This document shows positions 36,180 through 47,275 of a stretch of DNA of 64,000 bases, in pieces. The translations under genes and the position numbers were made by a program. Origin of the DNA: Polytrichum commune (lineage: Eukaryota > Streptophyta > Polytrichopsida > Polytrichales > Polytrichaceae); the NCBI GenBank assembly GCA_950295325.1, contig OX485806.1, positions 28,084,001 to 28,148,000 of the forward strand, written 5' to 3'. The notes below the pieces were generated by a model. It searched no databases and had not been told where the DNA came from. It saw only the letters and a list, made by a program, of their open reading frames with translations. The first letter of the stretch is position 1; every line of letters starts with the position of its first letter.

Positions 36180-36480
36180 GATATGTGGGTGTAAGTCCAT
36201 ACTTCTCTTAATTACATACCTATATATTGATTGGTGTGTGGTTAGGTGAGTATCCAAGAACGAACACCATAATGACACATGTTCAAAAGAGATTGGATCA
36301 CATTCTTAGATTTCATTAACTACTCCTCACTCAACATTGAACAAAATTGGGAGGACGTATGCATGAGTTCAATTAAGGAATCAACAAACATGCCCTAAAC
36401 ATGCACTTTGGATCTAATCAGAACTAAATCAAGGGAGGCTTGATTTTCAATGTTGTTTTTGTTGATACTTCATTGTAGAT
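36180..36480 (+). repeat. R1-start/R2 composite repeat copy
   Basis: Begins with an R1-type start (TTGATTGGTGTGTGGTTAGGTG) right after the R2 pair and continues into reversed R2 sequence (GATCTAATCAGAACTAAATC...). It therefore forms an inverted arrangement with the preceding R2 copy. Confidence 0.55.
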
Positions 36481-36685
36481 TTGCTATTGCAATGCAATTT
36501 TGAAGACGTGGATATGATTAATAGAAGATGGAGAACAAAAAAATAAAATGTACTAACATCCTCTTAGCTTAGATTCCACGATATTCAATATGTTGAGAGA
36601 GTGGGATCCTCTCAAAATAATATTGGCCATTTGGACACCTAAAAGTCATGTTAGGTTGATAAATACTAGATTATACTTTAGACGT

Positions 36686-36800
36686 GTAGTTTTCATTAAA
36701 ATGAGAGTATGTTAAGATGGGAAATCAACTCATTTAGGTTGAGTTGACCTAAATGAGTCGATTTCCCAGCTTAACATACTCTCATTTTAATGGAAACTAC
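36686..36800. repeat. 115-bp near-perfect hairpin
   Basis: Two arms of about 53 bp, starting GTAGTTTTCATTAAAATGAG and ending in its inverse CTCATTTTAATGGAAACTAC, differ at only a few positions. The centre is ACCTAAATGAG repeated in inverse around TGAGTTG. A partial third copy of the arm (ACTCTCATTTTAATGAA) lies at about 36910. Confidence 0.9.
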
Positions 36801-37688
36801 GGTGGAAAATCAAATGTTATTTTTTTACTTGTACTCTACAAATTTCCAGTGGTTTTCATTTCATTCTTGGATTAATAGTTTGCTTTATGTACTCTCAATT
36901 CACTGGAAAACTCTCATTTTAATGAATATTGTGTTAGAAGTGCCCAATTCTATCTCCATAACATTTAACTTAGTTCCTCTAAGTTACTCTATGGGTCCAA
37001 GTTTTTTTTTTTTTTTTGGGGGGGGGGGGTGGAACGTTGACTGGTAACTTGTAAATGATGAAGGAGGAAATTTATTTGGCAATACACATGATAGTATCCA
37101 ATAACCATGGTAGTTTAGCATAAAAATTACCAAATTTATATATTATAACATGAACATGAAGTTCAAATAAAATGCAATTTTCCTAAATCTACTTTGGAAT
37201 TGAAAAATGCAAACATGGCATGAGGATTTAGAATTAAGTTTGTAAATGGTTAGATTCACAATTTCAAAACTAATGCCAACACAGTCCAATTAGCATGCAT
37301 GCTCGTATTTCACTTATCAATAATCATGAAAGTTTTAATAACGAATCGAGGATGATGTTGTAGAAGGAATACACATGAACAAATGGCAATGGATGGAAGT
37401 AAAAGATGCATTTGCTCACACAAAAAAAATGTCCAATGATCACAGTTAAATTAGAATGAAAAGTAACACACATTCAAATAACAAGCACACTAATGTAGTC
37501 TACGCGGAACTATTACTAGAGATTTTGTCACTTCTCTTGTTGTTGTCATTTTCTTGCTCCATGAACGGGTTAATGTGACGACCATAAAGTTGAGATCTAC
37601 ATCAAGGGGCCGGTGTTGAAGTGAGAGGCATAACCTTTTGTGATCTTCTTTGCATATTCTTGCAAAATCAACAAGCTTAAAGGTGATA
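36801..37688. other. AT-rich stretch left of the CACTA element
   Basis: No gene seen. T(16) followed directly by G(12) at 37002-37029. Confidence 0.5.
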
Positions 37689-37691
37689 GTT
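37689..37691. other. Target-site duplication of the CACTA element, left copy (GTT)
   Basis: The trinucleotide GTT immediately before the left terminus; the same GTT follows the right terminus at 52778-52780. Three-base duplications are diagnostic of the CACTA superfamily. Confidence 0.85.
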
Positions 37692-38660
37692 CACTACTAG
37701 GAAAACAAACGAAATATGACTAGGGCCTTATGACCGGATATGACTATCGGTTAGAATGCAGTCATCAGTGACCACTTTGGTGACTAGAAATGACTATAGT
37801 CATCACATGACTAGGATTTTAGTCATATTTTCAAGGGGCCTCAATTGGAACTACGTAGGGAACGTGTTCTCCCGATTGTTTTTCTCATGGGCAGCTATAT
37901 GACTAGAATTAGTAGTTAGGTGACTATAGTTTTGGGCAGCCAATTGTAGGGGGATTTAGGAGTGGGGCATTCATGGTTTTAATGCAACTTTTTTTCCTTT
38001 GTTTGTGTTCAATTTATTCTTTTACTTCTTCTTTCCTTCCTTTAGTTTACACTCTTCTCGTGATTTTATTTTGTTCCTTTAAGGTTTTCTCCTTAGGGTT
38101 ATTGTATTTTTTTAAATGTCTTTAAATTTTTGTAAACCTATATGAGTTTTATTTGAAATTTTTTTCATTCCAGAATTTTTTTCTTGGAAGCATTTTCCCA
38201 TCTCTTTTTGAATTCAAATGTTATGGAAAAAATTTCTAGTTACAAACTCAAATTGTCTACAATCACTACAATTCTCTTTGCACCTTGTTCAAATACTTGT
38301 CGATTTGGATTTTAATTTGAGGCAATGCACACGCATGTTCTTTATTCAATCAGTGACGTTGAAGTTAATTGGAAGGCAGGTCCAATTGTATATATTGGCA
38401 ATGACATAAATGACTACCCTTCATAGTGTGTTTGATAGTTGGTCATGTCCCACCTCTAGATTCTCCTCTACAACAACCTAAATTTGGTTTATATCTTGGG
38501 TGGTAAGTCTCCTGCATGTGCTAAAATCAAGAGTGTCCGATTCCTTGTCCATGGTACTGCATGATGGGTCGCATGCCTGCATGCTCATCTACTCTACCTA
38601 ACTGCACACTTTGCATTTCATGCCTTCCGCCATCGCTTGACTCGACTCTTGCACCACGTG
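37692..38660. other. CACTA left subterminal region
   Basis: TIR at 37692-37707, then about ten copies of ATGACTA, TGACTAG or AGTCAT motifs in both orientations up to about 37925, including ATGACTATAGTCAT as a palindrome. From 37980 to 38660 it is T-rich with no recognised gene. Confidence 0.75.
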
Positions 38661-38664
38661 GCTG

Positions 38665-41600
38665 TCACCGCAAAACAATCTTCCATTCATTGTTCTCCTC
38701 GTCGTCTACAAAAAATACTTGTTGTACACGAAGAGGAAATGCAAAAGAGTCCACTGAATATGGAATCAGTCGATCAAATCTGAACAATGTGAATCCATAT
38801 TCGTCACATTTCATTGTAGCCCGAGCTCCCCTCTTGTTGGCTTGTGCCCATGTGCAATACAACACCACCACTTCATATATCCCGTAGTCTACGCTGATAA
38901 TTTCGTCCACCCACCCCACATACTCCAGATTTGTTGTCCTTATGTTCTTGCATGTCACTAGAACTAGAACGACAAGATTGGAGAAACGTAGCAGCTACTG
39001 CACTGTCACATGTGGACATAGCTGCTTTTGCTCCCCGTACTCGTATATGATTGCCATATGCATACATCGCCTTGTATGCCTTTGCTTCTCGTCTAGGAGG
39101 CAACAACAATGCTAGTACATCCTCAGAGACATCATTCCCCCTCGCAATGTCTTCGGACACTGCTTTTTGGAACCACGTACTGAAGGATTCCTGTCGTATA
39201 TCAATGGGATAATCCGGGCGTCTTCCCTTGCTACGTCTTTGGACGACTTTTCTGGCCTCTTCTCGTCGAGTCATTTAAGTGGCATACCGCCTGCAGTATA
39301 CACATCACCTCAAGTCCGTTATTTTCCATAAACTGTAGAAATACTACATCATGTACAGCTTTGTTGGTCATCTTCTTCATAACTGTGACTATACATAGTA
39401 GTTTTCTTCATTTTTTTGATTGTTTCATCTGTCTCGTCCTCATAGCTAGTCCTAAAATAAAAAATGATGACTAGACGTAGTGCTCTGTTTGCCGTATATT
39501 ACTATGTAACAGTTATATTACTTATGTGCATACTCTCTGTAATCTTGAAGTATTTCAGCGTTGTTAAGCACGAACTCATGAATCCACTGTTGCAGTTCCG
39601 GAGACAATACACGTCGTCTCCCCTTTCCTTGTAACACTTCGTCATTTGTACTTGGCTCCTCTTTGTCGTCCCATACACAGCGTGATGTCATAGTACAATT
39701 TTGCATGTACTCAGTGCATAATCCAAGCGCCTCCTCCATGATATATCCTCTTGCCATCGACCCCTCCGGTTGTGCTCGTTGCCGTATGTAGCCCTTCAAC
39801 GTTTTCAGATACCGTTCCACAGGGTACATCCAACGTGTGTGAACTGGACCACAAATGTCTAACTGCTGTACTAAGTGAATCGGCAGATGTGACATGACAT
39901 CAAAAAATGCCGGTGGGAAGACCTTCTCCAACATACACATAGTTACTGTTGTTTCTTCCATCAGGTCTGTCATTGTTGATGGATCCACAAACTTTGCACA
40001 TAAACGCACAAAGATCCTACTTGTACGAATTATTGTTGCGCGAACTTCCTTTGATAGGAGTGTTCGCACACATAAAGGAAGAATTTGTTGCATCATTATG
40101 TGGTAGTCATGTGACTTAAGCCCACGAAGGTCTCCGTCAACGGTTATCCTCTTCGACAACTGCCCCACGTAGTTGCTGGGGGTCTTTAGGTTGCGGATAG
40201 TTTTGATAAATTTTGCCTTCTCCACCTTTGACAGCACATAGGGAGCAACTGATAGTATGATGGTGTCATTTCCACCTGGTTTTGGGTGGAGCTCGGGACG
40301 TATCGACGCCTCCTTAAGGTCTAGCCTTACTTTCAATGTATCCTTCAATCCCCATATTGTCTTCATGATGTTTTTGCACAGGTTTTTTTCGCAATGCATT
40401 GGATCCAACACATGGCGGATCATAAGAGCCTGCATTCAATGTTCAACCCATGTTAGAGCAATTATACACATCCCCTCACTACGGCATTCTGTATGTAGTC
40501 GTACATTTAGTCGTCAAATGTAGTCGTGGGTTCGGTGTTGATGACTCAAACTAGTCATATTGTATTTACTGAGTCAGTGGATCCAAAGATGTGACTACCA
40601 ACACTAATTTCTTCACTACATATAGTCATGCGCTGAGTGCAGATAATCCTGTATTGATCACATATAGTGTTTTGTAGTCATATAATACATGAACAATGTA
40701 AAAAAATATAAGGTCTGGAAATGGCTATGGTTCACTAACCTGCCAATACGGAAGACGAAACAGGGTTGACAACCTCTTCACTCCAGTTTGGTGCACTGGA
40801 TCATTGACCCCCCCCCTGTCTATTCTCGTTAGAGGCATTTAGCCATTTCTCCCTCGCATTAGCGTGACGCACAATGTCTAGACCAGTAAGAGTGCAAGGT
40901 AGCGCTCTATTTTCGTCTTCGTCATCAAATGCTCTTTAGAGTCGTCGATACGGGTGATTCCTTTTTAGGTATCTCCGATGACCCAAATATACATTTTTGC
41001 CAAGTGCAGTTGAGCGACGAGTACTAACATTAGGGTCACATTCAGTGCATCCTTTGTAATCCTTTGTCACTTGCCCAAAGACAAGACCATACGCAGGGTA
41101 ATCGTGAATGCACCACATCAAAATTGCTTTGAGGACAAAATTCTTGTTTTCACAGTCAGCGGAGACATTGACGGCATTCACACCATGCCACCATTCCTGC
41201 AACTCTTCAATAAGTGGGGCCAAGTAGACATCTATATTTTCCGACGTGACGCTTTCTTTTCCAGAGATTAGAAGAACCAACATTAGAAAAAAAACGTTTC
41301 GTGATGAGCTAGGGAGGAAGGTTGTAGTTCAACAATATTACTGGCCACGTTGAGTGACTTAATGATTGGTTTGAGTAAGGGTTCACACCATCTAGGGCCA
41401 TCCCTAATCGTATGTTTGATGGACGCCGTGGGTCGTTCCTTTGCAATTTTAGCTCAAGAAGACTCACGATGCTCATCACGTAAATTTATATTCGCTTGAG
41501 AACTACCGTGCCTCATTAATATGTTCGGTTTCCCATTTAACAATCCCTCTTTTCTCCTTATGATATGAATATATTATTGGAGTGAACACAATTCATAATC

Positions 41601-44239
41601 TTAATTCTTATGATCAAAGTAAGGCATCATTGATAACAAGAATCATTATATTAGAAAAGGTTTCAAGAGGTATACAATATACTTGATAACAATATAGTTT
41701 CAATAATCATATGAGTCTTTAAGACTCGTAATTCATAAGCATCAATCACATAAATGATAGTATCTTAATATGAAGAAGATATAGTATCTTAAGTCTTCCT
41801 TTTTGAGCTCAAGTGTAACTACTTATAATATTGTAACTTGACAATTATGCATATAGTAGTTATAAGTTCATGAATACTTCATTAATTGTTTTCCAATGTT
41901 ACGTTGAACTTCAAAGTGTATTTAATAACGAGAATAGTTATACTCTCTTGAGTTTTACTCAAGAGAGAAGAACTCTCCTCCGATTGTTAATGACATCCAA
42001 CAACTCACAAAGTATTGTGAAAGAAAGAGGTTGTATAACAATTATAGAAAGTAGATTATCTTATATCAATATTACTTCGTTCATATGTATTCAAACTTTG
42101 TTATGAATTAATGTCTTCATCATTCTTGTCAATCATAAGTTCACAATCAATATGTAGTATAATATGTATAATACTTATAAGTTGATTATGTAGTTTATAA
42201 TAATAAGCTCCTCCTCTTTTGAAGGAGTTTATAATCGTTAAGTAATTTTGCTCAAATCATAACATGCATATAATTCTTCAATCATTCAATCACATATATA
42301 TTTATGATTCTCTTTTGAGGAGTTCAATGATAAGTTCCGCTTTGAGAGATAATCTTGTTTCCTTCACTCAAGTTTGACAATCGTTTTCTCTCTCAAAGTT
42401 CCATTGATTCTCCAATTTGTCTTGAGCGCTTTGTTCTCACCCTCGCACTATCTTTTGAGTTCTTTCTCAAAAGAGTCTACTCTCGGTTGCTCAATCACTC
42501 AAGTTCCAAGTACCATTGACGACTCGTAGTTCAAATTGAGAGAGAGGTAGAAAGATCACACGTATTTGTAGAAAAGATAAGTGTATTGCAAAAGTGCTCC
42601 GAGAGGAGAGATACAAAAGCTTCAAGTGTTTTTGACACTCAAATTTAAGATAACTTCGTTGTGTAGAAAATGAGGTGTAGGTCTCCTAATTTGTTTCCCT
42701 TATATAGTTTTTTTTTTCCTATCCTTGAATCCATAATAATAGTGGTTGTTATCACTATTTTCCTAGATAACTAACTATCTTCAAAATATGTAGATTCTAT
42801 CTATCATAAACGGTTACAACCGTTTTGCTATACTAATGTCCTCACTACCAAGATTTCACTATATTCTCCTTGATAGTCAATCAAATCTTTGATTGTATCA
42901 ATTCCGATATTTGGTACTTGGAACATGCTCGTAGAATGTACCCTATTCCTATATTATCCTTAATGTCTTCATAGTGTCTATGTATCATAAGAATCTAAAA
43001 TTCTTATAATCATGTTCTCAAAATCCTACATTCTAATATATTCCATAATTATGTCTCTTCGGATATTCATACATCCTCAACATTCTAATATACCCCTATA
43101 ATCCTATTATAAGTCCTTCATACTTACTAAGTATTTCTAATTTAAAGTTCCCTTGTGCTAAGTACTTAATCCCCTTTGCTAAATACTTAATCCCCTTGGT
43201 TAATGCGTTGGGATCCTATAGCCGTAGGTACCGGCTCCTAAAGCCGTGCGTCCTCCTTGTAAAGCCGCGGGAAAGAGGGCCTATTCCCGTGGCCACTCTC
43301 CTAAGCCCGAGGCCGAGAGCTCCCAAGCTTTCGAGCTTCTGTTCGGTGTTAGCTCCTCTTCATTCCGGTGATGGGTTAGGGTCTGTCTTTGCTTTGCAAT
43401 TTTCTCAGTTCCATTTGAAGTCTCTTGTGATTCATAATGTTATGCTTAACAATGTTGCTCTCTTCATAGGCAAATTCCGGGTATACAACATTGATGTGTT
43501 TCCAAGCTTTTGAGTTTGGAACACTCTCCATATTACCGTCCAGTTCTTTCCTTGATGTGTGCCACTTGGTTAACTTTGCAAGCCGGGCACATCGAAACAT
43601 TCGCAACAGTCGGGGTATAAGTGTAAAATGCCTTAGTATCTTCACTGCCCTTGTACTATTGTCTGATATGTATCACAACTCCCCACATTTTGGACAAGTC
43701 AAGGCATCTGCTAACTCTCCTCGAAATAAACAACACCCGTTTCTACAGGCATGGATGGAGTTGTAGGAGAGCCCCAAATGCCGTAGGAATTTCTTCCCTT
43801 CCCAGTGGGATTTTGGCAGTTTATTACCTTTGGGGAGAAGTTCGGTGATCACGTTCAAGATTTCATCTGCACAAGTGTTTGAAACTCCAAATACCGTGAA
43901 ACAATTGAATAGGAGAAGCACTGCGACCAAAAGCTTTGTTTGAGAGCCTTCATATAGTAAAATATTTGATTCCTTAATGACTTTCGTAAGATCTATGTTA
44001 TTGAGGTCGTCGTCTTCCAAAGCAATGTCATTTTCGTCCTCATCAATTCCATCATTGGTAGCGGGAGGGATGTTGTCGTATCTACCAAAGTACTCTGTGA
44101 CCATCCGTGTAAGCTCAAATTCATCAAAGTCGGTTTGCATTTTGGGGATTTCCCCATGCGCTTCATTGCATTCGTAGAGGTCCTGGAAATCTTGCCCAGT
44201 TTCGTACAGTATTCCAGACTCCACACAACAGAACAACAC
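38665..44239 (-). pseudogene. CACTA tnp2 transposase, multi-exon, broken
   Basis: Reading on the minus strand: 44239-43447 has LPKGNKLPKSHWEGKKFLRHLG, HACRNGCCLFR, CPKCGE and KILRHFTLIPRLLRMF; 41440-40740 has NIRLGMALDGVNPY, STWPVILLNYNLPP, IDVYLAPLIEEL, the CTECD cysteine pair, LGHRRYL and LFRLPYW; 40433-39518 starts ALMIRHVLDPMHCEKN and carries a DUF4218-like region (LPIHLVQQLDICGPVHTRWMYPVERYLKTLKGY); 39274-38665 is DUF4216-like (YVGWVDEIISVDYG, DEYGFTLFRFDRL, QQVFFVDD). This is the order of plant Transposase_21/tnp2 proteins. Lesions: an in-frame TGA at 43675-43673 where the family has Arg, a TAG at 41311-41309 in place of Trp, a TAA at 40938-40936, and frameshifts at the T8 near 41287, the C9 run at 40808 and around 39000. 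The 2-kb gap 41440-43447 is a long intron or nested insertion. Confidence 0.85.
41441..43446. other. AT-rich intron or nested insertion inside tnp2
   Basis: Separates FAYEESNI from LKLQRNDPRR of tnp2. On the minus strand a donor ATT|GTTAAG near 43447 and an acceptor TTGAG|CT near 41440 would restore the frame. About 41450-43190 is AT-rich with repeated AAGAGGAG and TCATAAG words; 43196-43375 is GC-rich. No coding content recognised, so a nested solo element is also possible. Confidence 0.5.
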
Positions 44240-44585
44240 CCCCCCCCAATTATTTGTTGGTAGGTAACGTTACTTGCATTGCTTAGGAGAATGTAACAAT
44301 ATTCAATGAATCTAAATACTAATATCATCTATTTGGTAACACTGTCTGCAATTTAGTCGTCCACATCATAACAGTGACAGTGATTTAGTCATCTGTGCAA
44401 AATGAGTGAGAACAATTTAGTCATCTCTATGAAAACAATAACTATGATTTAGTCATCTATGCAAAAACAATGACTACATGGACTGATTAGAGTGAACTAA
44501 CAGAGTAAGCAATCATTGAGCACTGAAGTATTATAACAATTTTGAGTATTGTCACCGAGTTCTTTGCTGCGATAGAGACGTCATG
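44240..44585. repeat. Internal AGTCAT-type repeats between SET and tnp2
   Basis: Three or four units of ATTTAGTCATC(T)(A/G)TGCAAAA followed by CAATGACTA or CAATAACTA, related to the CACTA subterminal motif. Confidence 0.6.
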
Positions 44586-45460
44586 TCAATTTAGAGGGTA
44601 ATATGTGAATAGTTCCTCTCCCACATCAATGTCACGTGTTGCTATAGTCATGATATACTCCAAAGTTTTTGGATTCCATGGAGTAGGCAATGACACGTAT
44701 TCCCAAAGTACATTCCCTAAATGCTCTCTTCCAATATAACTGTTAATGAACCCTGCTACATTTCCATTCAAAACATCTCCATCCTGATAAACATTTTTCT
44801 TCACGTGTATTGTATACTTCACAAATCGTTGGTTTGCTTGATACATACTCTTGAACTCTGCCCTTGATAGTTGTTTCCCAACAAATGGTAATAACTCATC
44901 ACCAGCTTTGGCTGCTTCCATGACATATAGGCCCCATCCCATGTGCGGATGTGTTGACATCCTAACCTCCCACTTTCTATCCCAAAATGTGAAGGGTGTG
45001 AATTTTGGGATGGGGCCTATGCGCCACTACCCATGTGAACAGTATCCACGGACACTTGCTGATTGGGAACCAAACTACTCTCTCCGCTCCTTTGAAGCGG
45101 TAGAGTAGCTGAAATTACTGACTTTAATGCAGTAGTTGCTGCGGCCAGTAGAATAGGTCTCTGTGTTTCCTACATGTTTCATTGTCACAAAGTAAGGCAA
45201 CCGCATTAGTTCCCCATATTATTCACATCCAACATATCATACAAAAATTATAAATAGCATACCAGGATTGATCTCTTGAATTCAGGATCTCGCTTGTACT
45301 TCCGTAGATGTTTGCGGATGGTTTTCCTTGACAATATTCTTGCACCCATGCATTTCTTACATGGGCAAGGGTAACTTGTTAGACCTTGTCGGTCTGCTTC
45401 TGTCTCTTCGATGTCCCACAGTAGCAATTGCAAAAGATCCTCCCATGATGTTGGATCCAT
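44586..45460 (-). CDS. CACTA-borne protein: transposase-associated zinc finger plus SET domain
   Basis: Proposed two-exon frame of 212 residues: 45460-45263 and 45026-44586, phase-0 donor CTG|GTATGC and acceptor GGGTAG|TGG. Exon 1 starts at ATG (MDPTSWEDLL) and has CPCKKC followed by IRKHLRKY, the transposase-associated domain (PF13963-type) that normally starts tnp2. Exon 2 holds a compact SET domain: WEVR, GWGLYV, GDELLPFVGK, YTIHV, NGNVAGFINSYIG, NVLW and DVGEELFTYYPLN, then a stop. SET domains are protein-lysine methyltransferases; here the usual RFINHSC loop is GFINSYIG, so the Asn is kept but His and Cys are not, while the final Tyr is present. The SET exon has no stops or frameshifts, unlike tnp2 downstream. 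The splice is predicted only; SET could also be a separate gene starting within 45026-44960. Confidence 0.65.
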
Positions 45461-46088
45461 CGGCTAAAACGTGGTCCACCTAGACAACATAACCACAATT
45501 TTATTAAGAAACTGCTACATTACATTCAATTTTATTGATAAGCTGCTACAGTACACTCAATTCATTGAAATGTTGTAGAATTAACCATTCAAGTTACGAC
45601 TACCTTTAGTCATGCAGTCCCAAATCTGACTACCTTTAGTCATGCAGTCACACAAGTCACAAGTCTGACCAAAAATAGACATGGATGTACAATCGGGTAC
45701 AACATGCTTACGAATTTTTTGGCCTAGAAATTTTAGCCTAGTATGTAGGAACTTTGAGGAGCTCTAGAAGGTGCAAAAATGAAACCAAAAGTTGCGTTGG
45801 AATCACAGAAGAGAGAGCTTTATAACTATGATAAATGTGTACATGTACATATGGAAAAAAAAGAAACTAGTTAGAAGCAAGTTTTCAAATTAAGCACGGA
45901 TGCACCACTTAGACTCCCTGGCTTTATCTTTCAGTTTTGTAGATTTACAACTGATATTACGAAATTGTTTCCAACAAAATGCTTCTTAAAAATATTTCAT
46001 CACCTCCAAATCATGTTCTGAACACAGTGATCCCTGCGGACACTAAAGATAGTTGCCATCCCAAGTCAAAATTATTCAGATAAAAGTC
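45461..46088. other. CACTA internal non-coding region
   Basis: Upstream of the zinc-finger exon. Two direct copies of TTTAGTCATGCAGTC at about 45608-45650; otherwise AT-rich with no gene seen. It probably includes the promoter of the minus-strand gene. Confidence 0.5.
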
Positions 46089-46327
46089 CTCTGGCTTCAC
46101 CCTGCTGAGGCATAGTTCACCACCTTTCGGGTCCCAGCAGGTGTGCTTATCCTGAAACCTTCCACAGAAGGTCTCGGTCAGTCGGTCGGTCAACGGGGGG
46201 GGGGGGGGGGTTATACCTGCCAGCTAGCTCGTGGTTCCGTCGCCTCCATCGCCTATGGGACATTGGGGACAGCCCATGGATCCGTCCCCAAGCTCATTCG
46301 TACTTCCCTCCTTCCTTGGTTCGTGCA
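46089..46327 (-). repeat. rDNA-related inverted repeat, left arm (28S fragment, minus)
   Basis: Reverse complement of 47276-47524 with few differences. On the minus strand its distal part reads GGGACCCGAAAGGTGGTGAACTATGCCTCAGCAGG, a known conserved stretch of large-subunit rRNA (AGATGG and TGAGC in the usual gene). The proximal part has a GGTCGGTCGGTC run, G16 at 46195-46210 and a GGCGATGGAGGCGACGG block whose origin I cannot name. Confidence 0.75.
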
Positions 46328-46329
46328 GA

Positions 46330-46365
46330 AATCAAAGTATTTGGGTTCCGGGGGGAGTATGGTCA

Positions 46366-46418
<53 letters not shown>

Positions 46419-46442
46419 GCGGCTTAATTTGACTCAACACGG

Positions 46443-46477
<35 letters not shown>

Positions 46478-46816
46478 TAGATTGAGAGCTCTTTCTTGAT
46501 TCTATGGGTGGTGGTGCATGGCCGTTCTTAGTTGGTGGAGTGATTTGTCTGGTTAATTCTGTTAACGAATGAGACCTCAGCCTCCTAACTAGTTATGCGA
46601 AGAATCCTCTTCGCGGCCAACTTCTTAGAGGGACTATCGGCGTCTAGCCGATGGAAGTTTGAGGCAATAACATGTATGTGATGCCCTTAGATGTTCTGGG
46701 CCGCACGCGCACTACACTGATGAATTCAACGAGTTTATAACCTGGGCCGGGAGGCCCGGGTAATCTTTTGAAATTTCATCATGATGGGGATAGATCATTG
46801 CAATATCGAGGAATTC
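46330..46816 (+). pseudogene. Captured 18S rRNA gene fragment
   Basis: About 487 bp of small-subunit rRNA sequence in sense orientation: GGTTCCGGGGGGAGTATGG, then AAACTTAAAGGAATTGACGG, GGCTTAATTTGACTCAACAC, TGGGTGGTGGTGCATGGCC, the CTTCGCGGCCAACTTCTTAG helix, AGATGTTCTGGGCCGCACGC, up to GATAGATCATTGCAAT and CGAGGAATTC. This corresponds to the 3'-central part of 18S. A short deletion lies before CGAGGAATTC, and several substitutions occur at sites that are invariant in functional genes (for example GGTCACAAGG for GGTCGCAAGG). It begins two bases after the left inverted arm and is not a working gene. Confidence 0.93.
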
Positions 46817-46839
46817 TACACTCTGTACGGCATATGGAT

Positions 46840-46942
46840 AGAAGTCACATACTTAGTAATCAACAAGTATTCAAGCAATCTCACAAAGAGAATGCAAATT
46901 GACAATCTGATACAAATTACATGACCACTTCCTCTTGGTTGG
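46840..46942 (+). repeat. Direct repeat, copy 1 (CACTA interior)
   Basis: Starts ATAGAAGTCACATAC and ends CACTTCCTCTTGGTT. Copy 2 is at 47161-47258, with about 220 bp between. The sequence between the copies has no recognised content. Confidence 0.8.
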
Positions 46943-47160
46943 TGCAATCCAGCCAAAATCCAACAACATCCCAATTTTCTAAGAACTCAACAGCGAAGGC
47001 AACATACAAGAAAAATTCATCCTTATGTAATCTCAAAGGCCTCTAAAACCGTAGTCTTTCTACCCCATGGTCACGGTACGAAAATCACAAAGAAAATGCA
47101 TAAATTATATAGTGCTTTCCAAACTTACCGTGACGGTGTAGGTGAAGCGTTGGCACTTGC

Positions 47161-47258
47161 ATAGAAGTCACATACATCAACAAGCATCATTCAAGCAAGC
47201 TCACAAAGAGAATACACATTGATAATCTGATAATACTACACCACTTCCTCTTGGTTTA
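47161..47258 (+). repeat. Direct repeat, copy 2 (CACTA interior)
   Basis: Matches 46840-46942 with small indels (shared words ATAGAAGTCACATAC, CTCACAAAGAGAAT, CACTTCCTCTTGGTT). Confidence 0.8.
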
Positions 47259-47275
47259 CAACAAAAGGTCCTTGA

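Noticed and set aside
37002-37029. T16-G12 junction as a possible telomere-like or structural element
   Set aside because: Simple homopolymers; several similar G or C runs in the window point to slippage or assembly, not function.
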